From: Oceanidesulfovibrio marinus
GTDB lineage: Bacteria; Desulfobacterota; Desulfovibrionia; Desulfovibrionales; Desulfovibrionaceae
Direction of reading: 5' to 3'
NCBI RefSeq assembly: GCF_013085545.1
Contig: NZ_CP039543.1
Span: 2,480,001 to 2,544,000, forward strand
Length of the DNA: 64,000 nt
The translations under genes were made by a program, and so were the position numbers. The first letter of the stretch is position 1; every line of letters starts with the position of its first letter. The notes below the pieces were generated by a model. It was not told where the DNA came from. It saw only the letters and a list, made by a program, of their open reading frames with translations, and ran no database searches. Below are positions 9,552 to 18,884 of the stretch, one piece after another.

Positions 9552-10762
9552 AGATACTTGTCATTAACTCCGGAAGCTCTTCAATTAAATTCAAGCTCTA
9601 TGAGATGAGCTCGGCCGAGGAGGGGGAGGTACTCGCCTCCGGCCTTGCCGAGCGCATCGGTGAAGATACATCCACGCTCACCTACAAGCGGCATGAAAAG
9701 GACGGTTCGGAAACCAAGCAAACCTGGAACGATCCCCTGCCCAACCACGAAACCGGCCTCAAGCGGATCATCAAGGCGCTCTCCGACCCTGAAAAGGGCG
9801 TCATCTCCTCGCCCGATGAAATCGCCGCTGCCGGCCACCGCGTTCTCCACGCCGGTGAGGCGTTCAGCGCCCCCACCAAGGTCAACGACGCGGTGATCGA
9901 CGCCATCAAGAAGTGCATCCCGCTTGGTCCGCTGCACAACCCGGCCAACCTCGACGGCATCCTCGTGGCCAGCCAGATCATGCAGGGAGCCTCGCAGGTC
10001 GCCGTCTTCGATACGGCCTTCCACCAGACCATGCCGCCCGAAGCATACCTCTACGCCCTGCCTTACGAGCTCTACAAGGAGCAAGGCGTGCGCCGGTACG
10101 GCTTCCACGGCACCTCGCACAAGTACGTGGCGCGCGTCACGGCCAAGCTCGCCGGCGTGCCCCAGGACCAGTCCAACATCATCACCGCCCACCTGGGCAA
10201 CGGCTCGTCCATGGCCGCCGTCAGGAACGGCCGCTGCGTCGACACCTCCATGGGTCTGACCCCTCTGCCCGGTCTGATCATGGGCACGCGCACCGGCGAC
10301 ATCGACCCAGCCATCATTTTCTACCTGGGCAAGCAGCTCGGCCTGAGCCTGGAAGAGCTGGACAACCTGGTGAACAAGCAGAGCGGCCTCAAGGGCATCT
10401 GCGGCCACAACGACCTGCGCGACGTGCACACCGCTGCCGAGGAAGGCGAGGAGCGCGCCAAGCTCGCCCTCTCCATGCTTGCGTATCGCAACAAGAAGTT
10501 CTTCGGCGCGTACATCGCAGCCCTGGGCCGGGTGGACGCCATCGCCTTCACCGCCGGCGTGGGCGAAAACGACAGCTGGGTCCGCGCCCAGAGCCTGGCC
10601 GACATGGAGCACCTGGGCGTCGTTATTGACCTGGAACGGAACGACGGCCGCTGCTCCGAACCCACCCTCATCAGCGCCGACTCCAGCACCATCCAGGTCT
10701 GGGTCGTGCCTACCGACGAGGAATACGAGATCGCACGAGAAACCTATGAGGTGCTGTCCTGA
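9548..10762 (+). CDS. ackA: Acetate kinase
   Basis: 404 residues, normal for AckA. ASKHA-family signatures are all present: MKILVINSGSSSIKFKLYEM at the N-terminus (catalytic Asn), GHRVLHAG, FDTAFHQTMP, RYGFHGTSHKYV (catalytic His), HLGNGSSMAAV and TPLPGLIMGTRTGDIDP (catalytic Arg). The enzyme makes ATP and acetate from acetyl phosphate, the energy-conserving step of incomplete lactate oxidation. The start overlaps the pta stop by 4 bases. Confidence 0.97.
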   Translation: MKILVINSGSSSIKFKLYEMSSAEEGEVLASGLAERIGEDTSTLTYKRHEKDGSETKQTWNDPLPNHETGLKRIIKALSDPEKGVISSPDEIAAAGHRVLHAGEAFSAPTKVNDAVIDAIKKCIPLGPLHNPANLDGILVASQIMQGASQVAVFDTAFHQTMPPEAYLYALPYELYKEQGVRRYGFHGTSHKYVARVTAKLAGVPQDQSNIITAHLGNGSSMAAVRNGRCVDTSMGLTPLPGLIMGTRTGDIDPAIIFYLGKQLGLSLEELDNLVNKQSGLKGICGHNDLRDVHTAAEEGEERAKLALSMLAYRNKKFFGAYIAALGRVDAIAFTAGVGENDSWVRAQSLADMEHLGVVIDLERNDGRCSEPTLISADSSTIQVWVVPTDEEYEIARETYEVLS

Positions 10763-10798
10763 TAGTCAGGACACCGCCGCGATAGCCCCGAGGGAGCC

Positions 10799-11428
10799 AT
10801 GAGCGACAACACACTCATTGAACTATTCACGGCAAGGGCCGAAGCTGTATCCGCCGTGGTCAAACGCATGCCCTCCATGAAGGAAGCGACTGACTACGTC
10901 ATAAACCTGTGTGGCGAGAAGGAAGCGTGCCAGCTGCTCATCTCCGGATGTGGCGAGCCGCTCTCCGAAAAGGCGGAAGACCTTTGTGAAGTCAAGCAGG
11001 ACAAAATCGTCGCAGGGCCCAATCTGTCCAAGAAGCACTACAACGCCCTGGCCAAGGCCTGCGAACAGAACGGCTTTGTCTGCAAGAGTGAAGGGTTGCG
11101 TGAGAACCTGGCAGGCATCGACATCGGATTCACCGTTTGTCAGGGCGCCATCGCCGAAACCGGCTCCATCGTGCTCGACTCGGACAAGGAAGATACACGG
11201 CTGGCCACGATGATCGCTGAGATCCACGTGGCCGCCGTGCCTGTCGACGCCATTGTGCAAGACTACTACGCCGAGGAGGAGCTGCTCGCCAAGCTGATCG
11301 GCGGGAAGACTCCTTCCTACACGGCCTTTATCACCGGCGCGAGCCGTACCGCGGACATCGAGCGCGTTCTCGCCCTCGGCGTCCATGGACCTCTCGAACT
11401 GCACGTCCTGCTTCTGGACGAGGTGTAG
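10799..11428 (+). CDS. lutC: LUD-domain L-lactate utilization protein LutC/LldG-like
   Basis: 209 residues. The C-terminal LUD fold carries the family hallmark GVHGPLELHVLLL, preceded by AETGSIVLDS. LutC is one of the three subunits of the Fe-S L-lactate dehydrogenase LutABC (LldEFG). The gene sits 2 bases before a protein that fuses the other two subunits, so the complete complex is encoded here in two genes. The Shine-Dalgarno is GAGGGA. The match to DVU3032 is by context and motif. Confidence 0.9.
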   Translation: MSDNTLIELFTARAEAVSAVVKRMPSMKEATDYVINLCGEKEACQLLISGCGEPLSEKAEDLCEVKQDKIVAGPNLSKKHYNALAKACEQNGFVCKSEGLRENLAGIDIGFTVCQGAIAETGSIVLDSDKEDTRLATMIAEIHVAAVPVDAIVQDYYAEEELLAKLIGGKTPSYTAFITGASRTADIERVLALGVHGPLELHVLLLDEV

Positions 11429-11430
11429 CC

Positions 11431-13599
11431 ATGCAAAATGTTAAGAACATAGGCGAATACAAGGACCATATACACGAGGCCCTGGACAACGAATTCCAGC
11501 GTTCGGCCATCGACAAGTTCGCCCAGGCCTACCCCGTGGGCCGGGCCAAGGCATTCGACGGCATGGACGTGCGGGAGCTGGTCGCCGAGATCGCCGCGGC
11601 CAAAGACGAAGCCATCAGCCGCATGGGCGAGCTCTACGAGCAGTTCAAGCGCGAGGCCGAAAAGGCCGGCATCCACGTGCACCTCGCCAAGAACGCCGGC
11701 GAGGCCAACGAGATGATCGCCAACATCGCCAAGAAGACCGGCTGCAAGAAGATCGTCAAGTCCAAGTCCATGACCGCGGAGGAAACCCTCCTCAACCACC
11801 ACCTGGAAGGCGAAGGCCTGGAGGTCACCGAGACCGACCTCGGCGAGTGGATCATCCAGATGCGCCATGAAGGCCCCAGCCACATGGTCATGCCCGCCAT
11901 CCACCTTTCCCGCGACCAGGTGGCCGGGCTCTTCTCCCAGGTCACCGGCAAGGACCAGACCAACGACATCGAAAAGCTGGTCAAGGTGGCCCGGCGCGAG
12001 CTGCGCCAGAAGTTCGTGGAAGCGGACATGGGCATCTCCGGCGCCAACTTCGCCATTGCCGAGTCCGCATCCATCGGCCTGGTCACCAACGAAGGCAACG
12101 CCCGCCTGGTCACCACCCTGCCTCGCGTGCACGTCGCCCTCTGCGGCCTGGACAAGCTTGTCCCCACCCTGCACGACGCCCTGCGCGTGCTGCGCGCCCT
12201 GCCGCGCAACGCCACCGGCCAGATCATGACCTCCTACGGCACCTGGATCCACGGGCCCAACGAGGACAATGCGGCGCCCGGCGGCAAGAAGGAAATGCAC
12301 ATCGTCTTCCTGGACAACGGCCGCACGGCCCTGGCCGAAGACCCCGACTTCCGCCAGGTTCTGCGCTGCATCCGTTGCGGTGCCTGCGCCAACGTCTGCC
12401 CGGTGTACCGCATGGTGGGTGGCCACGAGTACGGCCACATCTACATCGGCGCCATCGGCCTCATCCTGACCTACTTCTTCCACGGCCGGGACAAGGCCAA
12501 GCACCTGGTGCTCAACTGCATCAACTGCCAGGCGTGCAAGGCGGTCTGCGCCGCGGGCATCGACCTCCCCTCGCTCATCAAGCGCGTCTACGCCCGCATT
12601 GTGGACGAGACCGGCCATGACCTCGACTCCACCCTGCTGTCCATGGTCATGCGCAACCGCAAGCTCTTCCACGGCCTGCTCCGCGCCGGCCGCTTCGCCC
12701 AGAAGCCCTTCGGCGTCAAAAAGGGAGAAAAACAGAAAGGCCAATTCATCCGTCACCTGCCCATGATGTTCTCCAAGCAGCACGCCTTCCGCGAGCTGCC
12801 GGCAGTGGCCGACAAGCCCTTCCGCGACATCTTCCCCAAGATCCAGCCCAAGGTGGAGAACCCGCGCTACACCGTCGCCATCTTCGGCGGCTGCGCCCAG
12901 GACTTCCTCTACCCCGAGCAGCTGGAGGGCATGGTCAACGCCTTTGCCGACAAGGGCGTTGCCGTGGACTTCCCCATGCAGCAGACCTGCTGCGGCCTGC
13001 CGCTGATGATGATGGGAGAACGCAAGACCGAGAAGGAAGTGGCATCGCAGAACATCCACGCCATCGACCCGGCCAAGTACGACTACATCGTCTGCTCCTG
13101 CCCGTCCTGCGCATCGCATCTCAAGCACTACCCCGAGATCTTCGGCAGCGGCGACAGCGATGGTCTGCTGGCCGACCGCTTTGCCGACAAGATCATCGAC
13201 ATCTCCAGCTTCCTCAACGACGTCCTGGAGATGACCGAGGACGACTTCGAGACTGGCGGCCCCAAGGCCACCTACCACGCGCCGTGCCACCTGTGCCGCG
13301 GCCTGGATGTGCACGACGCCCCGCGCGAGATCATGACCAAGTCCGGTCTTGAGTACGTGCCCTGCAAAGAAGAGGAAGTCTGCTGCGGCTTCGGCGGCTC
13401 CTACTCCGTGAAGTTCCCGGAGATCTCGCAGCAGATCCTGAGAAACAAGCTCGACAACATCGAGGCCACCGGCGCCGAGATGATCATCACCGACTGCCCC
13501 GGCTGCGTCATGCAGATCCGCGGCGGTATGGCCAAACGCGGCAGCAATGTCGTTGTCCGCCACATGACGGAAGTGCTCGCCGAACGACGCAAGAAGTAA
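11431..13599 (+). CDS. LutB-LutA fusion: Fe-S L-lactate dehydrogenase large subunit
   Basis: 722 residues, longer than LutB (about 470) because a LutA-type part is attached. Residues about 60-300 are a LUD domain (ISGANFAIAESASIGLVTNE, SYGTWIHGPNEDN). Two [4Fe-4S] motifs follow, at C313/C316/C319/C323 (CIRCGACANVC) and C363/C366/C369/C373 (CINCQACKAVC). The last roughly 240 residues hold two CCG domains (QQTCCGLPLMMMG, EVCCGFGGSYSVKFPE), which is the content of LutA. With LutC it should oxidise L-lactate to pyruvate. It is the last gene of the operon and is followed by a strong terminator. The same fused form is known in Desulfovibrio (DVU3033). Confidence 0.92.
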   Translation: MQNVKNIGEYKDHIHEALDNEFQRSAIDKFAQAYPVGRAKAFDGMDVRELVAEIAAAKDEAISRMGELYEQFKREAEKAGIHVHLAKNAGEANEMIANIAKKTGCKKIVKSKSMTAEETLLNHHLEGEGLEVTETDLGEWIIQMRHEGPSHMVMPAIHLSRDQVAGLFSQVTGKDQTNDIEKLVKVARRELRQKFVEADMGISGANFAIAESASIGLVTNEGNARLVTTLPRVHVALCGLDKLVPTLHDALRVLRALPRNATGQIMTSYGTWIHGPNEDNAAPGGKKEMHIVFLDNGRTALAEDPDFRQVLRCIRCGACANVCPVYRMVGGHEYGHIYIGAIGLILTYFFHGRDKAKHLVLNCINCQACKAVCAAGIDLPSLIKRVYARIVDETGHDLDSTLLSMVMRNRKLFHGLLRAGRFAQKPFGVKKGEKQKGQFIRHLPMMFSKQHAFRELPAVADKPFRDIFPKIQPKVENPRYTVAIFGGCAQDFLYPEQLEGMVNAFADKGVAVDFPMQQTCCGLPLMMMGERKTEKEVASQNIHAIDPAKYDYIVCSCPSCASHLKHYPEIFGSGDSDGLLADRFADKIIDISSFLNDVLEMTEDDFETGGPKATYHAPCHLCRGLDVHDAPREIMTKSGLEYVPCKEEEVCCGFGGSYSVKFPEISQQILRNKLDNIEATGAEMIITDCPGCVMQIRGGMAKRGSNVVVRHMTEVLAERRKK

Positions 13600-13625
13600 C
13601 GCGCGCCTCCAACCTCCGCATACGA

Positions 13626-13667
13626 AAGCGGCCTCCGGACGGGAACCCGGAGGCCGCTTCTTTTTTT
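13626..13667 (+). terminator. Rho-independent terminator of the lactate operon
   Basis: A 13-base perfect stem AAGCGGCCTCCGG / CCGGAGGCCGCTT encloses a short loop and is followed by eight T residues with one C near the start. It begins 27 bases after the LutB-LutA stop. Confidence 0.93.
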
Positions 13668-13689
13668 ACGGGGCGCGATATTAGTTGTT

Positions 13690-13802
13690 GAGGGGCTCCG
13701 CCCCTCATACTCCCCGCCAGGGAGCATGGCTCCCTGGACCCATTTCTGGGGTCCAGGGGAATTGAATTCCCCTGGCTGGGGGCTTGGGGGACAGCGTCCC
13801 CC
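13690..13802 (+). repeat. Dispersed multi-hairpin repeat, copy A
   Basis: A series of small palindromes in order: gaggggctccgcccctc, cagggagcatggctccctg, gaccc..gggtc, caggggaattgaattcccc, gggggacagcgtccccc. It is the fullest forward copy of a family found at about eight junctions in this window. It lies between convergent genes (lactate operon and yhaN-like). Confidence 0.85.
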
Positions 13803-13808
13803 GCACGC

Positions 13809-16800
13809 TTAAAGCTCTTGTACAGAGAGCAGCTCGGCCGGGACGGCGTTCCGGGCCAGCCCCACGAGGTGCTCGTGGTGGGTGAAGAAGATGACCTGGG
13901 TACGGCGGGCGAGCTCGGCCAGCACAGCCAGGGTGGATTCGGAGCGGGCGTCGTCGAAGTGCACGAGCACGTCGTCCACGATGAACGGCAGCGGTTCGTT
14001 CCGGCCAAGGAAGCCGTCCAGGGCGCCGAGCCGGAGCGCCAGGTAAAGCTGGTCGCGGGAGCCGTCGCTCATGGCCGGCACGCCGATCTTCTCGCCGTCG
14101 GGCCGCACGCCAGTGAGCACCGGGTCGCCCTTCTCGTCGTAGTCGGCCTCCAACCCGCGGAAGCTGCCACGAGTCATGGTCTGGAAGTACGCGCCGGCGG
14201 CCTGGAGCACGGGGCCCTGGTTGTCGCGGCGGTAGCGCTCCATCTCCTTGCGCAGGGCCTGGGCGGCGATGGTGAGCCGCACGTAGCGGTCCACCACGTC
14301 CTGCAGCCTGGCGGCCTCAGCCGCGATCTGCTGCCGTATCTCGGCAGCCTTGGACTCGCCCTGCATGGCGGCGAGCTCCCCCTCGGCCAGGGTAATTTTT
14401 CTGAGATACTCGTCCCGGCTGTCGTTGAGCGCGCTCTGCTCCGACCGGGCCTGTTCCAGACGCCCTGCGAGCTGGTCCCGGTCCAGGGCCAGCGTGTCCT
14501 CGATGAACCGTTCCAGAGCCTCCCCGCCGGCATGGACGGCAAGCTCGCGTTCCAGGGCGGCGAGCTCACGCTCAAGCTCCAGCTTCCTGCGCGACTGCTC
14601 CTCCAGATTGGGCAGTTCGCGCACCTCGTTGCATCCGGCCTCGCCGACCAGAACGGCAAGCTGCTTCTCGGCCGTTTCCCTGGCGCGTGATGCGGACTCA
14701 TACTCGGCCGCCGCGTCGCCGCGCTGCTCTTCCAGACGCTTGCGCTCGGCCGCAGCCTCGGCGGATTCCTTGCGCCGGCGCGAGAGCTCCAGAATCATGG
14801 TTTCCACCGCGGTTTCCCTGGCGAAATCTGGCGCGACGCGTTCCGCCACCGCACGGACCCGCGCGGCGTAGTCCTCGAAATCCTCGCGCATGGAGTCGAT
14901 ACGGCGCGTTTTGTCCGCCGCATCGGCAAGCTTGACGCACGCGCTCTCGATGGCCTCCACATACGCGCGCACCTCGTCCGTGGAGGCATCCGCGCCGAGC
15001 CCCAGCGGAGCCACAGCCGCGGCCCACTCCCGCCGCCATGCGGCCATGTCCTCGCTGGCGCATTTGGCCTTGCCCTCGCTGGCTGTTAGGGCGGCCTTGT
15101 TGGTGGAGATCGTTTCCTCGAACGTCCGGCGGGTGCGGCCCAGCTCGGCCGCCTCATCCACGACGTGCCTGGCCCTGGCAACGAGGGCAGTTATCGTATG
15201 ATCCGGCGCGCCTGCCACACCGGCCTGCTCCAGCCCCCGCTCCAGCAGCGTTCGGATGCGGTCGCGCTCCTCCGTCAGTCCGGAAAAAGCCAGCTCCTCG
15301 TCGCGCAACGCAGCCAGCCGATCCCGCAGAGACACAGCCCGTTGCAGCACGCTTGCCATTTCCCGCGGACGCCCGGCCGCTATTCCGGCCGGCTGCCACA
15401 CATCGGTCCACTGCACGCGCAATTGCTCAAGCGCTTCCGCTACATCGTCACGCCTGGATTGCGCCGCGCATAGCTCATCGCCCAGACGCTCGGCCTCGGC
15501 CTCCAGCTCCAGCACCACGGCGAGCTGCCGCGCGCCCTGCCACAGCGCGTCGGCCACGCTGTCCGCGCGCTCCATGGCCTCCTTGAAGCCATCGGCAAGG
15601 GCCCTGGAAATGCTGTCCGGCCTGGGCGCGTCGATGCCGACCTCGCGCAGCTCGTCCAGCAGCCGCCACACATCTGCTTCCTTGCGATCATTGTCGACCC
15701 ACCGCCGGCGGATCAGGTCCCAGCTCGCATCCCGAAGCCGCCGCGCGGCCTCCAGGTCCTCGTGCGAGGGCAGGTCCCCGCCGCGGCGGACGCGCTCCAG
15801 CTCCCGGCGCTTGCCATCCAGTTCGTTCGTGACGCGGGCGACCTCGTCTTCCTCGCGGCGCAGAGCGTTCTCGGCCTCGGTCAACGCGGTATCGAACTGC
15901 TGCACCGTGTCCGCGGCAGGCAGCGGCATGGCCGGCAGGTCATCCACGGTCGGCGCAACGGTGCCACCTAGCCCGCGCAGGGCAAGGCGAGCAAAATTTT
16001 CGGCGATGCGCCGGCGCTCGTCCTTGATCCGCCGGCTCAGCTCGGCGATGCGGGACTCGATGTCTCCGTGGTTGGCCGCCAGATCCAGTCCGGCGACGAG
16101 CTCGGTGGTATCGCACGGCATGGCCGCGGCGGTCAGGGCGTCCTCGGCCCGAGAAAGGGCTGTGCGTGCCTCGGTCCGCGCCTCGTTGGCGCTCTCCTCG
16201 GTCGCAATCAGGGCCTGGCGCTGCTCGGCCAGAGTGGTGATGCGGTTGCGCTCCGCGCGTGGGAGCCGCCGCGCCGCGGCGTCCTCGGGCGAGAGCCCGC
16301 CCCCCAGGGAGTCCAGCAGCTCGCGCACGGAGTAGGCAATGCGGTCGCGCTCCTGCTCCAGTGCCTTGGTGTCCGCCATGGCCTTGACGTGCTGGGCAAG
16401 CTCCATCCGCAACGCTTCGATGGCGGCCGCCTCGTCCTGCACGCCAGCATCGACAATAATTGCGCCCAGCGATTCCTCGATCCGCTCCCGGCGTTCCTGC
16501 GCTTCAAGCATCCGGTCCGCAGCGGTTTGCAGCGCATTCTCCGCCACCACGCGGCGCTCGCGAAAGTCCTCCGGCAGGGTCCGGACCTCTGCAAACGCGG
16601 CAAGCTCCTCCAGAAGACGGCGGCGGCGCACGGAAAGCTCCATCGCGCTGAGCCTGCGCTGCAGCCGCGCAACCTCCATGCCGAACTCCTCCAGCTGCTC
16701 CGCAGCCTCGTCGCGCTTGCGTTGAAGCGCCTTGAGTGATGCCTGCCGCTCGGCGTACTCGTCCGCGCTCGCAATCACTTCCTGTTGCTCTTTCTGCAAT

Positions 16801-17372
16801 GCGTGGATGGCGTTGGTGAGCACGGCGACTGGTTGCACCTGACCGTTTTTCTTGAATATCGCATCGCGCTCCTTGTCCAGCTCCTCCAGCACGGTGCGCA
16901 GGTTCGCAATGCCGGACGCCGCGGCAAAGAGCGTCTCGCCTAGAGCGCCGCCGCCTTCGAGCAGGCCCCTGGTCCCCTCGCGCAGGGTCTCGTGGCCGAT
17001 GGCGAACATCTGGCCGAAGAAGGTGCGCTCGAACCCGCCCAGCACCGCACGACGCCACCACTCCTCGTCAATGGGCTGGTTCGCCGCGTCCACCAGATCG
17101 TTCTTGGTCCGCTTATAACGCGTGGCCGTGACGACCCGGCCATTGATGCCGAGTTCCGCATTGATGGCCAGCTTCTTGTAATCGTGCAGAAAATTGTACG
17201 GCGTTTGCGGATGAATGCCGAAAAAGAAATCCCCGAGCGCCTGGAGCGCCGAGCTCTTGCCCGCCTCGTTGGGTCCGTACAGAAGGTGCAGCCCCGTGCC
17301 GGTCTCCCCGAACTGGAGGACCTTGTCCGTGAACGGGCCGAAAGCGCGCAGGTCGAGCGTGCGGATGTGCAT
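13809..17372 (-). CDS. YhaN-like AAA+ ATPase (SbcC/Rad50-related)
   Basis: 1187 residues from ATG at 17372; an open frame continues upstream but overlaps the partner gene. The N-terminus has the ABC/SMC-type P-loop LLYGPNEAGKSSAL (Walker A at 33-40). The middle, about 200-1000, is rich in Glu, Arg, Ala and Leu heptads (long coiled coil) and lacks an obvious CxxC zinc hook. The C-terminus has the signature GSRDQLYLALRLGAL and Walker B LPFIVDDVLVHFD. This matches YhaN, the SMC-like partner of a YhaO phosphoesterase. The partner is encoded immediately upstream, its stop sharing one base with this start. The pair probably acts on DNA ends; the exact substrate is not established by sequence. Confidence 0.88.
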   Translation of the reverse strand: MHIRTLDLRAFGPFTDKVLQFGETGTGLHLLYGPNEAGKSSALQALGDFFFGIHPQTPYNFLHDYKKLAINAELGINGRVVTATRYKRTKNDLVDAANQPIDEEWWRRAVLGGFERTFFGQMFAIGHETLREGTRGLLEGGGALGETLFAAASGIANLRTVLEELDKERDAIFKKNGQVQPVAVLTNAIHALQKEQQEVIASADEYAERQASLKALQRKRDEAAEQLEEFGMEVARLQRRLSAMELSVRRRRLLEELAAFAEVRTLPEDFRERRVVAENALQTAADRMLEAQERRERIEESLGAIIVDAGVQDEAAAIEALRMELAQHVKAMADTKALEQERDRIAYSVRELLDSLGGGLSPEDAAARRLPRAERNRITTLAEQRQALIATEESANEARTEARTALSRAEDALTAAAMPCDTTELVAGLDLAANHGDIESRIAELSRRIKDERRRIAENFARLALRGLGGTVAPTVDDLPAMPLPAADTVQQFDTALTEAENALRREEDEVARVTNELDGKRRELERVRRGGDLPSHEDLEAARRLRDASWDLIRRRWVDNDRKEADVWRLLDELREVGIDAPRPDSISRALADGFKEAMERADSVADALWQGARQLAVVLELEAEAERLGDELCAAQSRRDDVAEALEQLRVQWTDVWQPAGIAAGRPREMASVLQRAVSLRDRLAALRDEELAFSGLTEERDRIRTLLERGLEQAGVAGAPDHTITALVARARHVVDEAAELGRTRRTFEETISTNKAALTASEGKAKCASEDMAAWRREWAAAVAPLGLGADASTDEVRAYVEAIESACVKLADAADKTRRIDSMREDFEDYAARVRAVAERVAPDFARETAVETMILELSRRRKESAEAAAERKRLEEQRGDAAAEYESASRARETAEKQLAVLVGEAGCNEVRELPNLEEQSRRKLELERELAALERELAVHAGGEALERFIEDTLALDRDQLAGRLEQARSEQSALNDSRDEYLRKITLAEGELAAMQGESKAAEIRQQIAAEAARLQDVVDRYVRLTIAAQALRKEMERYRRDNQGPVLQAAGAYFQTMTRGSFRGLEADYDEKGDPVLTGVRPDGEKIGVPAMSDGSRDQLYLALRLGALDGFLGRNEPLPFIVDDVLVHFDDARSESTLAVLAELARRTQVIFFTHHEHLVGLARNAVPAELLSVQEL

Positions 17373-18619
17373 CAGCCCTCCCCCTGCTCGGTCAGCCGCG
17401 GCAGCACGATGTCCCGCACCTCGCGCATGATGCGCCGTCGCTCCTCCGGGTCGTCCAGGTCCGGGAGAGCCGCGCCGGTCCGCGCAATCTTGGAGGTGAG
17501 CGGGGTCAGGTCCGCTTCGAGCTGCGCAAAGGCCTCGGCGTCGTCCGCGCATTGCTCCACGAATCGCAGCAGATCGCCCTGCGGCGTGTCGCTGCGCGCC
17601 AGCTCCTCGAAGTCGATCTCCGGCCCGGTCTCCACAAGAACCTTCTCGATCCAGGCGCTGCCGCGCGATGCCTCGGCCGCCGTGTTCTGCACCAGGGCCG
17701 CGGCCCCTTCCGCATCCTTCTGCAACGCCGCATGCGCCGCGCAGTTCCCGGTGAGCACAGCCCGGCAGGCCAGGGCAAGGCACCCGGCGCGCTCCAGCGC
17801 CTGCTCGAACGCTCCGCGCCAGATGGACACCGCCTCCTCGGGCCCGGTTGCGCCGGCCACATCGGCACAGGCCGTATCCCAGCGCACCACATCCATGGGC
17901 TCGAACCGCGTGGACACGCGGCGGCCCTCGGCCTCCACCAGTACGCAGCCCTTGGCGCCGGGCTCGCGCACGTGCCGCCCCTGCAGACATCCGGCAAAGA
18001 CCACGTGCGGGTCCGTGTGCAGCACGGCGTGCTCGTGCACGTGGCCAAGCGCCCAGTACTCATACTGTTTCGCCAGCAGGTCATCCATGGAGCACGGCGC
18101 GTAGGGATCGTACCCCGGCGTGCCCAGCGCCGTGTGCAAAAGACCGATATTGAAGAGGTCCGGCCGGGCCTGCGGATACCCGGCGGCCAGATTCTCGGAC
18201 ACCGCCTTGGTAGCGAAGCTCTGCCCGTGCACGGCCACGCCGAGCTCTTCGAACACCAGGGTCTGCGGCTTGCGGTGGTCCAGCACCCGCACGTTTTCGG
18301 GCAGCGGCAGACGCCGCGTCATCACGTTGTCGGCGTCGTGGTTGCCGTGGATCATGACCACGGTAACGCCGTGCCTGCCCAGGCGAATCATCTGGCTGTT
18401 GAAGTGCAGGCCCGTGTTGAAGTCCTGCCAGTCGCCGTCGTACACGTCGCCCGCGATGAGCAGCAGCGGGACCTCCTCGGCGATGACGAACTCCACGAGC
18501 TTGGCCAGGGCCTGGCGGGTGGCGCCGCGCAGACGCTCCACCGGCGCGCCCTCATAGCGCGACAGCCCCACAAGCGGGCTGTCCAGGTGGATGTCGGCGG
18601 CGTGGACAAAACGGATCAT
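17372..18619 (-). CDS. Metallophosphoesterase YhaO-like (SbcD/Mre11-related)
   Basis: 415 residues from ATG at 18619, chosen because AAGGA precedes it and the Mre11 fold starts here (FVHAADIHLDSPL). Metal-binding motifs are D9/H11, GDVYDGD, GNHDAD and ALGHVHEH, the standard calcineurin-like phosphoesterase set of Mre11/SbcD nucleases. It is co-transcribed with the YhaN-like ATPase downstream. The complex is expected to be a nuclease-ATPase for DNA repair or end processing. Residues after about 240 form the family's variable cap region. Confidence 0.9.
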   Translation of the reverse strand: MIRFVHAADIHLDSPLVGLSRYEGAPVERLRGATRQALAKLVEFVIAEEVPLLLIAGDVYDGDWQDFNTGLHFNSQMIRLGRHGVTVVMIHGNHDADNVMTRRLPLPENVRVLDHRKPQTLVFEELGVAVHGQSFATKAVSENLAAGYPQARPDLFNIGLLHTALGTPGYDPYAPCSMDDLLAKQYEYWALGHVHEHAVLHTDPHVVFAGCLQGRHVREPGAKGCVLVEAEGRRVSTRFEPMDVVRWDTACADVAGATGPEEAVSIWRGAFEQALERAGCLALACRAVLTGNCAAHAALQKDAEGAAALVQNTAAEASRGSAWIEKVLVETGPEIDFEELARSDTPQGDLLRFVEQCADDAEAFAQLEADLTPLTSKIARTGAALPDLDDPEERRRIMREVRDIVLPRLTEQGEG

Positions 18620-18772
18620 GCTGTTCCTTAACGACTCTGAGACTAAATTATCTTTGGGGGAAAACCTTTCAGAACGATTCTTCCCCAACTTCCCTTTCCA
18701 AAGACTTTTATTTGTAGATTCCCGGCAATGCAATGTCGAGAAGCACGCGTTTTGTTCTTTCGCCTCCGGCGT

Positions 18773-18841
18773 CCAGGGAGCGGTGCTCCCTGGCGGGGAG
18801 CGCGAGAGGCAGCGCCCCTCGTAGGCAGCCCAGCGTCCCCC
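18773..18841 (-). repeat. Dispersed multi-hairpin repeat, copy B (reverse, degenerate)
   Basis: Contains ccagggagcggtgctccctgg, cggggag and gaggcagcgcccctc, which read as the reverse complement of the first two modules of copy A, followed by a cagcgtccccc end. It lies between the divergent yhaO-like and glycosyltransferase genes. The rest of 18620-18884 holds no gene. Confidence 0.65.
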
Positions 18842-18884
18842 ACAGCATCTGGACATTCCGGGCCGGCCGGGGCAGGACAGACCC

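Noticed and set aside
17373-17990. Upstream extension of the yhaN-like frame to a start near 17990
   Set aside because: The extension overlaps yhaO almost completely and reads as Arg/Gly/Ala-rich nonsense; the ABC-type N-terminus starts at 17372.
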